A stretch of 14,608 nucleotides of DNA. It comes from DATDPY01 sp964395765 (GTDB lineage Bacteria > Bacteroidota > Bacteroidia > Cytophagales > Cyclobacteriaceae). A model generated the notes under the pieces. That model did not search any database, was not told the origin of the DNA, and saw only the letters and a list, made by a program, of their open reading frames with translations. Below, piece after piece: positions 1 to 7,219 of this stretch (positions are counted from its first letter, which is position 1; every line of letters starts with the position of its first letter). The DNA lies in contig CAYNCU010000102.1 of assembly GCA_964395765.1 (NCBI GenBank), positions 1 through 14,608 on the forward strand. Direction: 5' to 3'. Made by a program: the position numbers and the translations under genes.

Positions 1-630
1 CTGCGTATGGAACTTTTCCAAAACCCGATGTATAATACTACAAAACAGGAAACCTATGAATTCTGGAGGACAATTGCCCGGCATTTTCAGGGAAACAATA
101 CTGTGGCTTTTTATGAAATATTCAATGAGCCGACCCTGTATCGGGGCCAGCTGGGAAGCATGTCCTGGCATGACTGGAAGCTGATCAATGAGGATATTAT
201 CCACCTGATCAGGGCCTATGACAGGGAAACCATTCCGCTAGTTGCCGGTCTTGACTGGGCTTATGATCTTACGCCTCTTCATGATGATCCCATTAATGCC
301 GCCGGAATTGCTTATGTCACTCATCCGTATGCGTTCAAACGCAGCCAGCCCTGGGAACCTAAATGGGAGGAAGATTTTGGCTTCGCTGCCAGTGAATACC
401 CTGTGGTTGCAACGGAATTCGGTTTCGGATTGCGTCCTGGCGAAACCACAAACATGGAAAACTATCCTTTCAGGATCATCCATTATCTTGAAGGCAGGGG
501 TATAAGCTGGATGGGCTGGGTGTTCGACCCCGAATGGGGACCTCCGATGCTCAAATCATGGGATAATTTTGAACTTAGCGGGGAAGGTGAATTTTTCAAA
601 AAAGCCCTCCACGGGGAAGTTCTTAAATAA
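1..630 (+). CDS. Glycoside hydrolase family 5 (cellulase-like) enzyme, 5'-truncated
   Basis: This is the C-terminal part of a retaining beta-glycosidase with the GH5 TIM-barrel fold; the frame is open to the window edge and the first ATG (base 7) is internal. Counting from that ATG, the strand-4 motif FNEP places the acid/base Glu at residue 41, HPY at 106-108 matches the conserved active-site His/Tyr region, and ATEFGF places the nucleophile Glu at residue 137. Aromatic residues around 169-179 (WMGWVFDPEW) fit the strand-8 substrate-stacking Trp. About 207 residues remain of a domain that usually has 300 or more, so barrel strands 1-3 and any signal peptide lie outside. GH5 members act on beta-1,4-glucans, mannans, xylans and related glycans; the substrate cannot be fixed from this piece. 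A large GH2 gene follows on the same strand, which suggests a shared glycan target. The family call is firm; specificity is unknown. Confidence 0.9.
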   Translation: MRMELFQNPMYNTTKQETYEFWRTIARHFQGNNTVAFYEIFNEPTLYRGQLGSMSWHDWKLINEDIIHLIRAYDRETIPLVAGLDWAYDLTPLHDDPINAAGIAYVTHPYAFKRSQPWEPKWEEDFGFAASEYPVVATEFGFGLRPGETTNMENYPFRIIHYLEGRGISWMGWVFDPEWGPPMLKSWDNFELSGEGEFFKKALHGEVLK

Positions 631-823
631 GATGATCAATAGATTAAGTATTATTATGAAGTTGATAAATTAAGCTGCAAAACGGTAAATTATTTGATTT
701 ATTTCTTATCTTGATATTTCGCATTCACGAAAACTGACGGGGAATTTAGGTTATGGAAAACTTACAATCCTGTGAAGTTTAACGATTATAAAAATCAAAA
801 AACCTTTAAAAGATATTACTGAG

Positions 824-3800
824 ATGGTAAAGATCAATTATCACCCTGAGAAACGATATTCTATCCCGACCCGAATTATCACTGTTTTTTTATCTGCCAT
901 AACTATTGTGCTGTTATCCCGCTGCGGATCCGGAGAGTATACCCGTGGGATAGGTGTTTACCCGGGAGACCCTTCCGAAGACTTCTCGCCGGTAATGTAT
1001 AAGGACAGTACGGTGTACAGGAACCTGGCTTTCCATCGTCCCAGCTATAACTCAAGCAGTTTTGACTACAACCTTACGGCCGAGCTGGTGACAGACGGGA
1101 TACGGGCATCAAACATGCCTTACCGGATTTCCTGCGCTTCCAGTCAGGAAGGCACCCTTCCCCGGAACGAGAGGGAATGGCTGATTGATCACAATTATTT
1201 CACGGGGATCAGCCTGGACAGCACTTATGGTTGGGTCCAGATCGCATTATTAGGGGATTCCCTTCCATCGTTTGACAGGATCGATATTGGCGCAATTGTA
1301 AGAGTCGACCTTAAAAGCCCCGGAAGATGGTCGTACCGGCTATTAGGTTCCAATGATAATTCCAACTGGACAGAACTGGGAGGAAAGGAGGGCTACGGTT
1401 ATCCCGGTGACACCATGCAAAGGTTTTTCAGGAGGCCCGGCCCCAATCCGTTCAGGAGACTGACTGCTTCGATAGAGGTTAAATCGCCTGAAAAATATCA
1501 ATATTTCCGTCTGTTACTCCAATCTCGTAATGTAATGACCTGGCGATTCAGCGGCTTCGATTTTTACAAAGATGACAAGGAAGTGGAGGTTATGCCTTCG
1601 GCACGGTTCACCAGTGCCTGGATGAGCGCGGGAACCGGAAAGGAGTGGGTGATGGTGGATCTTGGATCCGTTTGCTCCATCAGTCAGGTTGACCTTTACT
1701 GGATCAAAAGGGCCTTGGAAGGTTCTGTACAGGTATCCAATGATGAACAAAACTGGAAAGATATCAGTAACTGGACCAATGGCAGCGGTGAAAAGGATGA
1801 ATTCAAATATTCCACACCTGAAGCAGGAAGATATGTTCGCGTATTAATGACAAAGCCGGAATCCCAGGATGGTTACGTGATGAGTGAAATGGAAGTTTAT
1901 GGCAGAGGCGGTTTCCTTTTAAAGCCGAAAGATCAGCCGGATCCGGAAGACAAATATCATATGCAGTTAGCAGGGGGGGCCTGGAAGGTTCAAAGAGCTT
2001 CCTTGGTCCATGCCGAAGGCAATACATTGTCGAAAGAAGGCTATAACGACAGTACCTGGGTATCGGCTACTGTTCCAGGTACTGTCCTGGTAAGTTACCG
2101 GAATGCAGGGGCCTTGCCTAACCCTAATTACAGCGATAACCAGCTTATGATTTCCGATTCTTTCTTCAATTCGGATTTCTGGTACCGGGATAATTTCGAT
2201 ATCCCGTCCTCCTTTAATGATAAGCATCTTTTTTTGAATTTCGATGGGATCAACTGGAAGGCGGAGGTTTATTTCAACGGACATGACCTGGGCAGGATTG
2301 AGGGAGCATTTAAACACGCGCGATTCGATATTATCCAATATGTTAATCCCGGAGCTAAAAATTACCTGGCTGTACGTATCATTAAAAATGCGCATTATGG
2401 CAATGTCAAGGAACAAACAGCTGAAAGCACAGATAAGAATGGCGGAATTTTAGGAGCCGATAATCCCACTATGCATGCCACCATCGGCTGGGACTGGATT
2501 CCTACAATACGCGGAAGGGATATGGGTATCTGGAATAACGTATACCTGACGCACAGCGGGCCTGTGACAATTGATAATCCCTATGTTAAATCGGAATTAC
2601 CATTACCGGATACAACATCGGCCAATCTTCATTTTGTTTTCACCCTGACCAATCATAATAATACCCCTGTAGAAGGCACCATTCATGCAACACTTGGCAA
2701 TATTTCATTCTTCGAGGATGAAACTCTTGAATCCTCCGAAACCAAGGTCATTGAAATTGACCCGGACCAGATCTCCGATTTAAAGATGAAGGATCCGGAA
2801 TTATGGTGGCCAAATGGTTATGGAAGCCCACATTTATACGATGTCCGGATTGAATTTAAAGATAACAGCACCGGCGACGTTTCCGATGTCAATACCTTCA
2901 AGACCGGGATTAGGGAAATGACTTACCGGATGGATAGCGGAGCCCTGAAGATCTGGATCAACGGGAGAAGGTTCGTTGGAAGAGGAGGAAACTGGGGATT
3001 TCCCGAGTCCAACCTGGCTTATAGAGACCGGGAATATGATGTTGCTGTCAGGCTTCACAGGGGAGAAAACTTCACCATGATCAGGAATTGGGTAGGGCAG
3101 ACCGGCGATGATGGATTTTATAAAGCCTGTGATAAATATGGAATAATGATCTGGCAGGATTTCTGGCTTGCCAACCCAGCTGATGGTCCCGATCCTGACG
3201 ATAACCGGATGTTTATGGATAACGCCGTCGATTTCATTAAGAGGATCAGGCATCATCCATCCCTTGCCCTCTATTGCGGCAGGAATGAAGGAGATCCGCC
3301 TCAGCCGATTGATTCAGCATTGAGGGCAGAGATTAAGGTACTTGATCCGGGAATGGAATATATCTCCAACTCGGCCGACAAGGGGGTAAGTGGCCATGGG
3401 CCCTACAGGGCAATGCCGGTTAAATTTTATTTTGAAAACCGCGCCACCCCCGAGCTGCATAGTGAAATCGGGATGCCGAATGTAGTTACTTATGAGAGCC
3501 TGAAAAAAATGATGCCCGATTCATCGCTATGGCCGGCCCAGGGCAGGATGTGGGGAATCCATGATTTCTGCTTGCAATCTGCACAATCTGCCTCCTCTTT
3601 CATTGACATGATCAACAATGAATATGGGGGAGCAGATAACATTAAGGACTGGGATAACCTGGCTCAATTTGTCAATTACCAGGGTTACCGTGCTATTTTT
3701 GAGGCACAGAGTAAGCATAGAATGGGGGCCTTGCTCTGGATGAGCCATCCCGCATGGCCTTCCATGGTATGGCAAACATATGACTATTATTTTTCCCCTA

Positions 3801-4426
3801 CGGCCGGTTATTTCGGGTGTAAAAAAGGTTCCGAACCTCTTCACATACAGTGGAATATGCTTACCGACAGTATTGAAGTCGTTAATTATAGTGTGGAAGG
3901 AGGAATGAAGCTAAAGGCTTACGCTGAATTATATAATATGGACGGCACTTTGAAATGGCATAAGGAAACAACGGTTAATTGCCCGGAAGATAATACCGCA
4001 GAATGTTTTAAAATGGAATATCCTGAAGGTTTGAGTGATGTTCAATTTATCAGGTTGAAACTTATGCAGGGAGACCGTTTAATCTCGGACAATTTTTACT
4101 GGCGAGGTAAGGAAGAATACAATTACAAGGCCTTGAAGGAGATGCCCAAAGTAAAAATCGATGCAAAGACATCTACTTCTAAATCCGGAGGACAGTGGCG
4201 CCTTACTACGGTTTTAAATAATTCCTCCAAATCACCGGTAATTATGGTCAGGCTCAAAGTGGTGCGTTCCAATACCGGCGACCGTATTTTGCCGGCCTAT
4301 TACAGTGATAATTACATATCCTTAATGCCCGGAGAATCAAAAACCATTCAGACAATGGTTGAAAACGCCGATACAAGAGCTGAAAAGCCGAAAGTTGTGA
4401 TATCAGGTTTTAATTTGCAGCCATAA
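824..4426 (+). CDS. Multidomain glycoside hydrolase family 2 lipoprotein with discoidin-like modules
   Basis: A 1200-residue secreted glycosidase. The order read from the sequence is: signal peptide with candidate lipid-anchor Cys34; two discoidin (F5/8 type C)-like beta-sandwich modules at about 65-250 and 255-362; GH2 sugar-binding sandwich at about 380-580; GH2 immunoglobulin-like domain at about 585-695; GH2 TIM barrel at about 705-1000; and C-terminal beta domains. The last one (about 1105-1198, with SDNYISLMPGES) resembles the Ig fold of exo-beta-D-glucosaminidases. In the barrel, GRNEGDPP gives the acid/base Glu822 and LHSEIG the likely nucleophile Glu881. The family branch includes beta-mannosidases, exo-beta-glucosaminidases and plant endo-beta-mannosidases, so the substrate is open. 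The position before Cys34 is Arg (LSRC), unusual for a lipobox. The gene lies 193 bases after the GH5 gene and may act on the same glycan. Confidence 0.9.
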   Translation: MVKINYHPEKRYSIPTRIITVFLSAITIVLLSRCGSGEYTRGIGVYPGDPSEDFSPVMYKDSTVYRNLAFHRPSYNSSSFDYNLTAELVTDGIRASNMPYRISCASSQEGTLPRNEREWLIDHNYFTGISLDSTYGWVQIALLGDSLPSFDRIDIGAIVRVDLKSPGRWSYRLLGSNDNSNWTELGGKEGYGYPGDTMQRFFRRPGPNPFRRLTASIEVKSPEKYQYFRLLLQSRNVMTWRFSGFDFYKDDKEVEVMPSARFTSAWMSAGTGKEWVMVDLGSVCSISQVDLYWIKRALEGSVQVSNDEQNWKDISNWTNGSGEKDEFKYSTPEAGRYVRVLMTKPESQDGYVMSEMEVYGRGGFLLKPKDQPDPEDKYHMQLAGGAWKVQRASLVHAEGNTLSKEGYNDSTWVSATVPGTVLVSYRNAGALPNPNYSDNQLMISDSFFNSDFWYRDNFDIPSSFNDKHLFLNFDGINWKAEVYFNGHDLGRIEGAFKHARFDIIQYVNPGAKNYLAVRIIKNAHYGNVKEQTAESTDKNGGILGADNPTMHATIGWDWIPTIRGRDMGIWNNVYLTHSGPVTIDNPYVKSELPLPDTTSANLHFVFTLTNHNNTPVEGTIHATLGNISFFEDETLESSETKVIEIDPDQISDLKMKDPELWWPNGYGSPHLYDVRIEFKDNSTGDVSDVNTFKTGIREMTYRMDSGALKIWINGRRFVGRGGNWGFPESNLAYRDREYDVAVRLHRGENFTMIRNWVGQTGDDGFYKACDKYGIMIWQDFWLANPADGPDPDDNRMFMDNAVDFIKRIRHHPSLALYCGRNEGDPPQPIDSALRAEIKVLDPGMEYISNSADKGVSGHGPYRAMPVKFYFENRATPELHSEIGMPNVVTYESLKKMMPDSSLWPAQGRMWGIHDFCLQSAQSASSFIDMINNEYGGADNIKDWDNLAQFVNYQGYRAIFEAQSKHRMGALLWMSHPAWPSMVWQTYDYYFSPTAGYFGCKKGSEPLHIQWNMLTDSIEVVNYSVEGGMKLKAYAELYNMDGTLKWHKETTVNCPEDNTAECFKMEYPEGLSDVQFIRLKLMQGDRLISDNFYWRGKEEYNYKALKEMPKVKIDAKTSTSKSGGQWRLTTVLNNSSKSPVIMVRLKVVRSNTGDRILPAYYSDNYISLMPGESKTIQTMVENADTRAEKPKVVISGFNLQP

Positions 4427-4472
4427 GGCTTATCTTTATATTGTTAAAATGAAATAAAAATTTTAAAACTAT

Positions 4473-4491
4473 TCGTTAAACGAAATCGTTT
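4473..4491. repeat. Overlapping short palindromes (three alternating half-sites)
   Basis: TCGTT-A-AACGA (4473-4483) is a perfect 11-base palindrome, and AAACGA-AA-TCGTTT (4478-4491) is a second one sharing its right arm. The central AACGA can therefore pair with either flanking TCGTT. It lies 47 bases after the GH2 stop codon and about 170 bases before the plug-lipoprotein gene. There is no following T-run, so a simple terminator is unlikely; an operator is possible but not shown. Confidence 0.4.
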
Positions 4492-4546
4492 CTACTTATA
4501 GTTTAATTTTTATCATGATGGGAGGGAATATATATTTCCTGAATAA

Positions 4547-4565
4547 TTTTGCTTTAAAAGCAAAA
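4547..4565. repeat. 19-base perfect palindrome
   Basis: TTTTGCTTT-A-AAAGCAAAA is a perfect inverted repeat around a central A, ending about 95 bases before the start codon of the plug-domain lipoprotein. It is A/T-rich with a single GC pair per arm, and neither strand shows a GC-rich stem followed by a T-run, so it is more likely a protein-binding site or a promoter-region palindrome than a terminator. Confidence 0.45.
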
Positions 4566-4660
4566 AAACCTTGGTGGATTTCCTCTATCTCCCGGGATAC
4601 TGAAAATCAGCTTCATCAAATCTCTAAATTCTATTTTTATTCAAAAAAATTATTACTCCA

Positions 4661-5095
4661 ATGAAAAAGTTATTCATTGTTCAACTGATCTTTATTCTTA
4701 TTGCAGGTATGTCCTGTAAAGTCAATAATTCATCTTCCGGTACGGTGAGGGAGAATTCCAATACCTCCTCCTCGAGTACGGTTCAGGCCAATAATTCATC
4801 CCTGACCCTGTTTCAGTATTTGAAACAGGTGCCGGGACTACAGGTAAGTGGTTCGGAAAGCAACCCTCAAATATATATTCGGCAAGCCTTTTCATTTAAC
4901 GCAGACAATCACCCCCTTTTCGTAATTAACGGGCAGCGTGTAGGCAAGATTTATGCCTCGGTCGCCTCAATGGTATCTGTAAGCGATATTAAATCGGTTA
5001 CCGTACTAAAAGATGTCGCCTCTACGAGTGCTTATGGATTGGAAGGTGCCAATGGTGTGATACTGATACGAACCAAACGCGGGTATGATAAGTAG
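4661..5095 (+). CDS. Lipoprotein consisting of a stand-alone TonB-receptor plug domain
   Basis: A 144-residue protein with a hydrophobic N-terminus ending at Cys19 (GMSC, a weak but plausible lipobox), a Ser/Asn-rich linker at 22-47, then about 95 residues that read as the plug domain of a SusC/RagA-type TonB-dependent receptor. Recognisable elements are PLFVINGQ (85-92), the DIKSVTVLKD strand-helix (109-118) and SAYGLEGANGVILIRTKRG (123-141), matching the family pattern of DIxSIxVLKDA, YGSRGANGVI and TKxG. There is no TonB box, no carboxypeptidase-like N-terminal domain and no beta-barrel, and the frame closes normally right after the plug. It is therefore either a real small plug-only lipoprotein or a long-decayed receptor remnant; the intact signal and clean linker favour the first. 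Its role is unknown: scaffold, receptor partner or periplasmic binding module are all guesses. Separate intergenic regions flank it. Confidence 0.8.
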   Translation: MKKLFIVQLIFILIAGMSCKVNNSSSGTVRENSNTSSSSTVQANNSSLTLFQYLKQVPGLQVSGSESNPQIYIRQAFSFNADNHPLFVINGQRVGKIYASVASMVSVSDIKSVTVLKDVASTSAYGLEGANGVILIRTKRGYDK

Positions 5096-5217
5096 TTATG
5101 CTGGATTCAAAAGTCACATGGCAACAGGATTATTAAAAAAATCCTGGTACGTTGAAATATAACTTAGTATTTCCAATGATTTTTTTTATTTACACGGCGT
5201 ATTGGGTCGTATCTTAA

Positions 5218-5237
5218 CCGGACATAATGATGTTCGG
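5218..5237. repeat. Short hairpin between the plug and small-membrane-protein genes
   Basis: CCGGACAT-AATG-ATGTTCGG forms an 8-base-pair stem (one G-T pair) with a 4-base loop, about 120 bases downstream of the plug-lipoprotein stop codon. It is not followed by a T-run on the + strand, so it may be an RNA 3'-end stabilising hairpin or simply chance; termination is not supported. Confidence 0.35.
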
Positions 5238-5340
5238 AAATAATACAGTCCTTGTTACTGGTAATTTACAATCGCTTCAAAACTAAATAGTTATAATTCT
5301 GGTTTAAATTTTGCGCTAATTCGATTCAAAGAAAAAAATT

Positions 5341-5541
5341 ATGAAGGTTTTAATAGCAATACTTTTATTTTTCATACTATTCAGCTTATGCTGGCCATTG
5401 GCGCTTGGCCTGTTTTTTCTTTTATTTTTCTGCTGGATAATTTTATTACCTTTTCAGATCCTTGGCTTTACATTGGCCGTGGTGTTTAAAATAATCGGCG
5501 CTATTCTGTTATTTCCATTTAAATTGATAGCAGCTCTCTGA
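5341..5541 (+). CDS. Small hydrophobic membrane protein (66 residues)
   Basis: The product is almost entirely hydrophobic, with only three Lys (2, 50, 61) and no acidic residue. It reads as two membrane segments, about 3-36 (long, kinked by Pro19, possibly a hairpin) and 39-60, separated by LPFQ. The end repeats the pattern of bulky hydrophobics around a Pro-Phe (LLPFQI at 35-40, LLFPFKLI at 56-63). It starts with ATG after an A-rich stretch (GAAAAAAATT), as is common for Bacteroidota leaders. No function can be assigned. The length, net positive charge and isolated position would fit a stress-related small membrane protein, but a toxin or holin role is not indicated by any neighbour. Likely real because the whole frame has coherent membrane-protein composition. 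Confidence 0.6.
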   Translation: MKVLIAILLFFILFSLCWPLALGLFFLLFFCWIILLPFQILGFTLAVVFKIIGAILLFPFKLIAAL

Positions 5542-5569
5542 TCCGGATCATTACAAAATTTTCGTCTTC

Positions 5570-5604
5570 CAATTTTCAATTTTCAATCTCCAATTTTCAA
5601 ATTC
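5570..5604. repeat. Five phased 7-base tandem repeats (CAATTTT-like)
   Basis: Reading from 5570 in steps of seven gives CAATTTT, CAATTTT, CAATCTC, CAATTTT, CAAATTC: three perfect and two degenerate copies in exact phase. The array runs directly into the hairpin at 5601-5632. Copy-number change by slippage would be expected for such an array. No function is evident. Confidence 0.6.
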
Positions 5605-5632
5605 CGACCCGACGCCGCTTCAAAGTCGGAAT
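5601..5632. repeat. Inverted repeat, 8-base stem with 16-base loop
   Basis: ATTCCGAC (5601-5608) pairs perfectly with GTCGGAAT (5625-5632). The loop is GC-rich (CCGACGCCGCTTCAAA), in contrast with the A/T-rich surroundings. The next bases are CAAAATTATTAATAA, which is not a T-run, so intrinsic termination of the upstream transcript is only weakly supported. Together with the heptamer array it may be one composite repeat element. Confidence 0.45.
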
Positions 5633-5865
5633 CAAAATTATTAATAACTGACGTAATAGAATTTTTAGCTTGGAGGTTGGTTGATGGAGTTAAGAGTTCT
5701 TTCAAGGCCTTAATCCGGAACAAAATACTCTAATCACAGTTAATTATTTATTATAGTAAGGCGCCGCGGGTGAGGAATTATTTATAGTATGAAGTTTTCG
5801 TACAAGGTAATTAGTTTGTAATTAAAGTTTACCAATTTAAATTCATTTAATTAAAATATAGTTTC

Positions 5866-7212
5866 ATGAAAATCACGTACCGTAATCTTTTATTATCGCC
5901 GGCTGTAATATTTTGTTTTCTTATTCAGGTCAGGGCCCAGACGATTACTATTACGCCCGACAAAACCAATGGAATATACCAAAGCGGAGAGACCGTAACC
6001 TGGACCATCCATTGTAATCCGGACAGCGTCCCGGATTCTCTTCATTACAAAATTTTAAAAGGTCAACTAACCGACTGGAAACACGGGATGCTTAAATTAT
6101 CGGATGGCATCGGTCGTGTACAATATAAATTTGAAATGCCGGGTTCCGTATTACTGGAAGTACATTGGACGTCCCGGGACTCTCAAAATCACAGGGTAGT
6201 TGGTGGAGCGATGGCATCCCCTGAAAAATTTGAGCTATCGGCTAAAAAGCCTAAAGACTTTGATAAATTCTGGGCGAAAAAAGTGAAAGAGCTGGAAGCA
6301 GTCCCGCCGGGTACTCAGCTTGAAAAGGAGGAAAGCGGCAATTCTGAAGTGGATTACTGGAAGATCACAATGAATAATATCCGCGGCACTCATATTCATG
6401 GACAACTGGCCAGGCCGGTGAAAGGAGATAAATTTCCGGCATTGCTAATCGTACAATGGGCCGGTGTATACCCGCTCCATAAAAGCTGGGCAGTAGATCG
6501 GGCGAAAAACGGCTGGCTGGTATTGAATATTGAAGCGCATGACCTTCCAATTGATAAACCGGAAGATTTCTATAAAGACCAGTTTGCAGGACCGTTAAAA
6601 AATTATTGGGCTATAGGGAATGACGGAAGAGAGACAAGTTATTTTCTCCGCATGTATCTTTCCTGTTACCGTGCCGCAGAATACCTGACAAAGCGGCCCG
6701 ATTGGAATGGCAAAACGCTTGTCGTTATGGGCGACAGCCAGGGAGGCCAGCAAACTTTGATGACCGCCGGTTTTTTTCCCGGCATTACCGCGGCTATCGC
6801 ACTGGTTCCTGCAGGCTTCGATATGCTAGGACCGGATATAGGCAGGAAAGGGGGGTGGCCGCAATGGTATGATTGGACACAAGGAAAGGATCCAGCCAGT
6901 GTTCACGAAGCCAGCCGTTATTATGATGTTTCCAATTTTGTTACCCGAATCAAATGCCCCGTGCTGGTGGGAGTGGGGCTTATTGATGAAACCTGTCCCC
7001 CGGAGGGTATTCTTGCCGGCCTTGATCAGATTTCCACCCCAAAAGAAATTATGATCCTTCCCCGATCCGGGCACCAGAATATAAACGGATCGCAGAAAGC
7101 TTTTGAAGCAGAAAGAGATAATGTCTGGCTTCCTGCCCTGCGGAAAGGAGAGAAGGCGCCGGTAAATAACAAATTAAACGGACCCGATATGCGGGTATTG
7201 GTTACCAAATAA
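5866..7212 (+). CDS. Secreted acetyl esterase, CE7 (acetyl xylan esterase / cephalosporin-C deacetylase) family
   Basis: A 448-residue alpha/beta-hydrolase expected to remove acetyl groups from xylan-type oligosaccharides in the periplasm or outside the cell. A signal peptide spans about 1-24 (cleavage near VRA-QT). Residues 27-123 form a beta-rich domain of Ig-like character, seen in long Bacteroidota members, followed by the catalytic domain from about 128. The triad is visible: nucleophile Ser291 in GDSQGG, Asp374 in GLIDETCPP and His403 in SGHQN. The family signatures NIEAHDLP (221-228) and the pair DSQGG / DETCPP match CE7 rather than other esterases. Its deacetylation would fit the GH5 and GH2 genes upstream. 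It ends 7 bases from the oppositely oriented permease gene. The family call is strong; the exact acetylated substrate is inferred. Confidence 0.9.
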   Translation: MKITYRNLLLSPAVIFCFLIQVRAQTITITPDKTNGIYQSGETVTWTIHCNPDSVPDSLHYKILKGQLTDWKHGMLKLSDGIGRVQYKFEMPGSVLLEVHWTSRDSQNHRVVGGAMASPEKFELSAKKPKDFDKFWAKKVKELEAVPPGTQLEKEESGNSEVDYWKITMNNIRGTHIHGQLARPVKGDKFPALLIVQWAGVYPLHKSWAVDRAKNGWLVLNIEAHDLPIDKPEDFYKDQFAGPLKNYWAIGNDGRETSYFLRMYLSCYRAAEYLTKRPDWNGKTLVVMGDSQGGQQTLMTAGFFPGITAAIALVPAGFDMLGPDIGRKGGWPQWYDWTQGKDPASVHEASRYYDVSNFVTRIKCPVLVGVGLIDETCPPEGILAGLDQISTPKEIMILPRSGHQNINGSQKAFEAERDNVWLPALRKGEKAPVNNKLNGPDMRVLVTK

Positions 7213-7219
7213 TATTATA

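Larger units (their letters stand above)
5542..5865. other. Intergenic region with heptamer repeat and hairpin, no gene seen
   Basis: This 324-base stretch separates the small membrane protein from the esterase. It holds a palindrome GATCCGGATC across the preceding stop codon (5540-5549), the heptamer array and hairpin listed separately, and then A/T-rich sequence leading to the esterase start. No coding frame or RNA gene is recognisable. A near-consensus -7 box (TAGTTTG, about 5811-5817) lies roughly 50 bases before the esterase ATG but lacks a convincing partner at the right spacing. Confidence 0.5.

Noticed and set aside
691..714. TTTG followed by TATCTTGA upstream of the GH2 gene as a promoter
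   Set aside because: The spacing of about 10 bases is far too short for the Bacteroidota -33/-7 pair, and the -7 box is imperfect.
1967..2416. Open frame of 149 codons on the - strand inside the GH2 gene
   Set aside because: It is antisense to the GH2 sugar-binding domain and shows no protein-like organisation.
2834..3256. Open frame of 140 codons on the - strand inside the GH2 gene
   Set aside because: It is antisense to the GH2 barrel with no recognisable features; the + strand protein is clearly real across this stretch.
4661..5095. Plug-domain gene as a frameshifted TonB receptor pseudogene
   Set aside because: The 245 bases after the stop show no barrel-like frame on the + strand, and the gene has an intact signal and linker, so a recent frameshift is not supported.
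5570..5604. Possible CRISPR array
   Set aside because: The units are contiguous 7-mers without unique spacers, and no cas gene is present.
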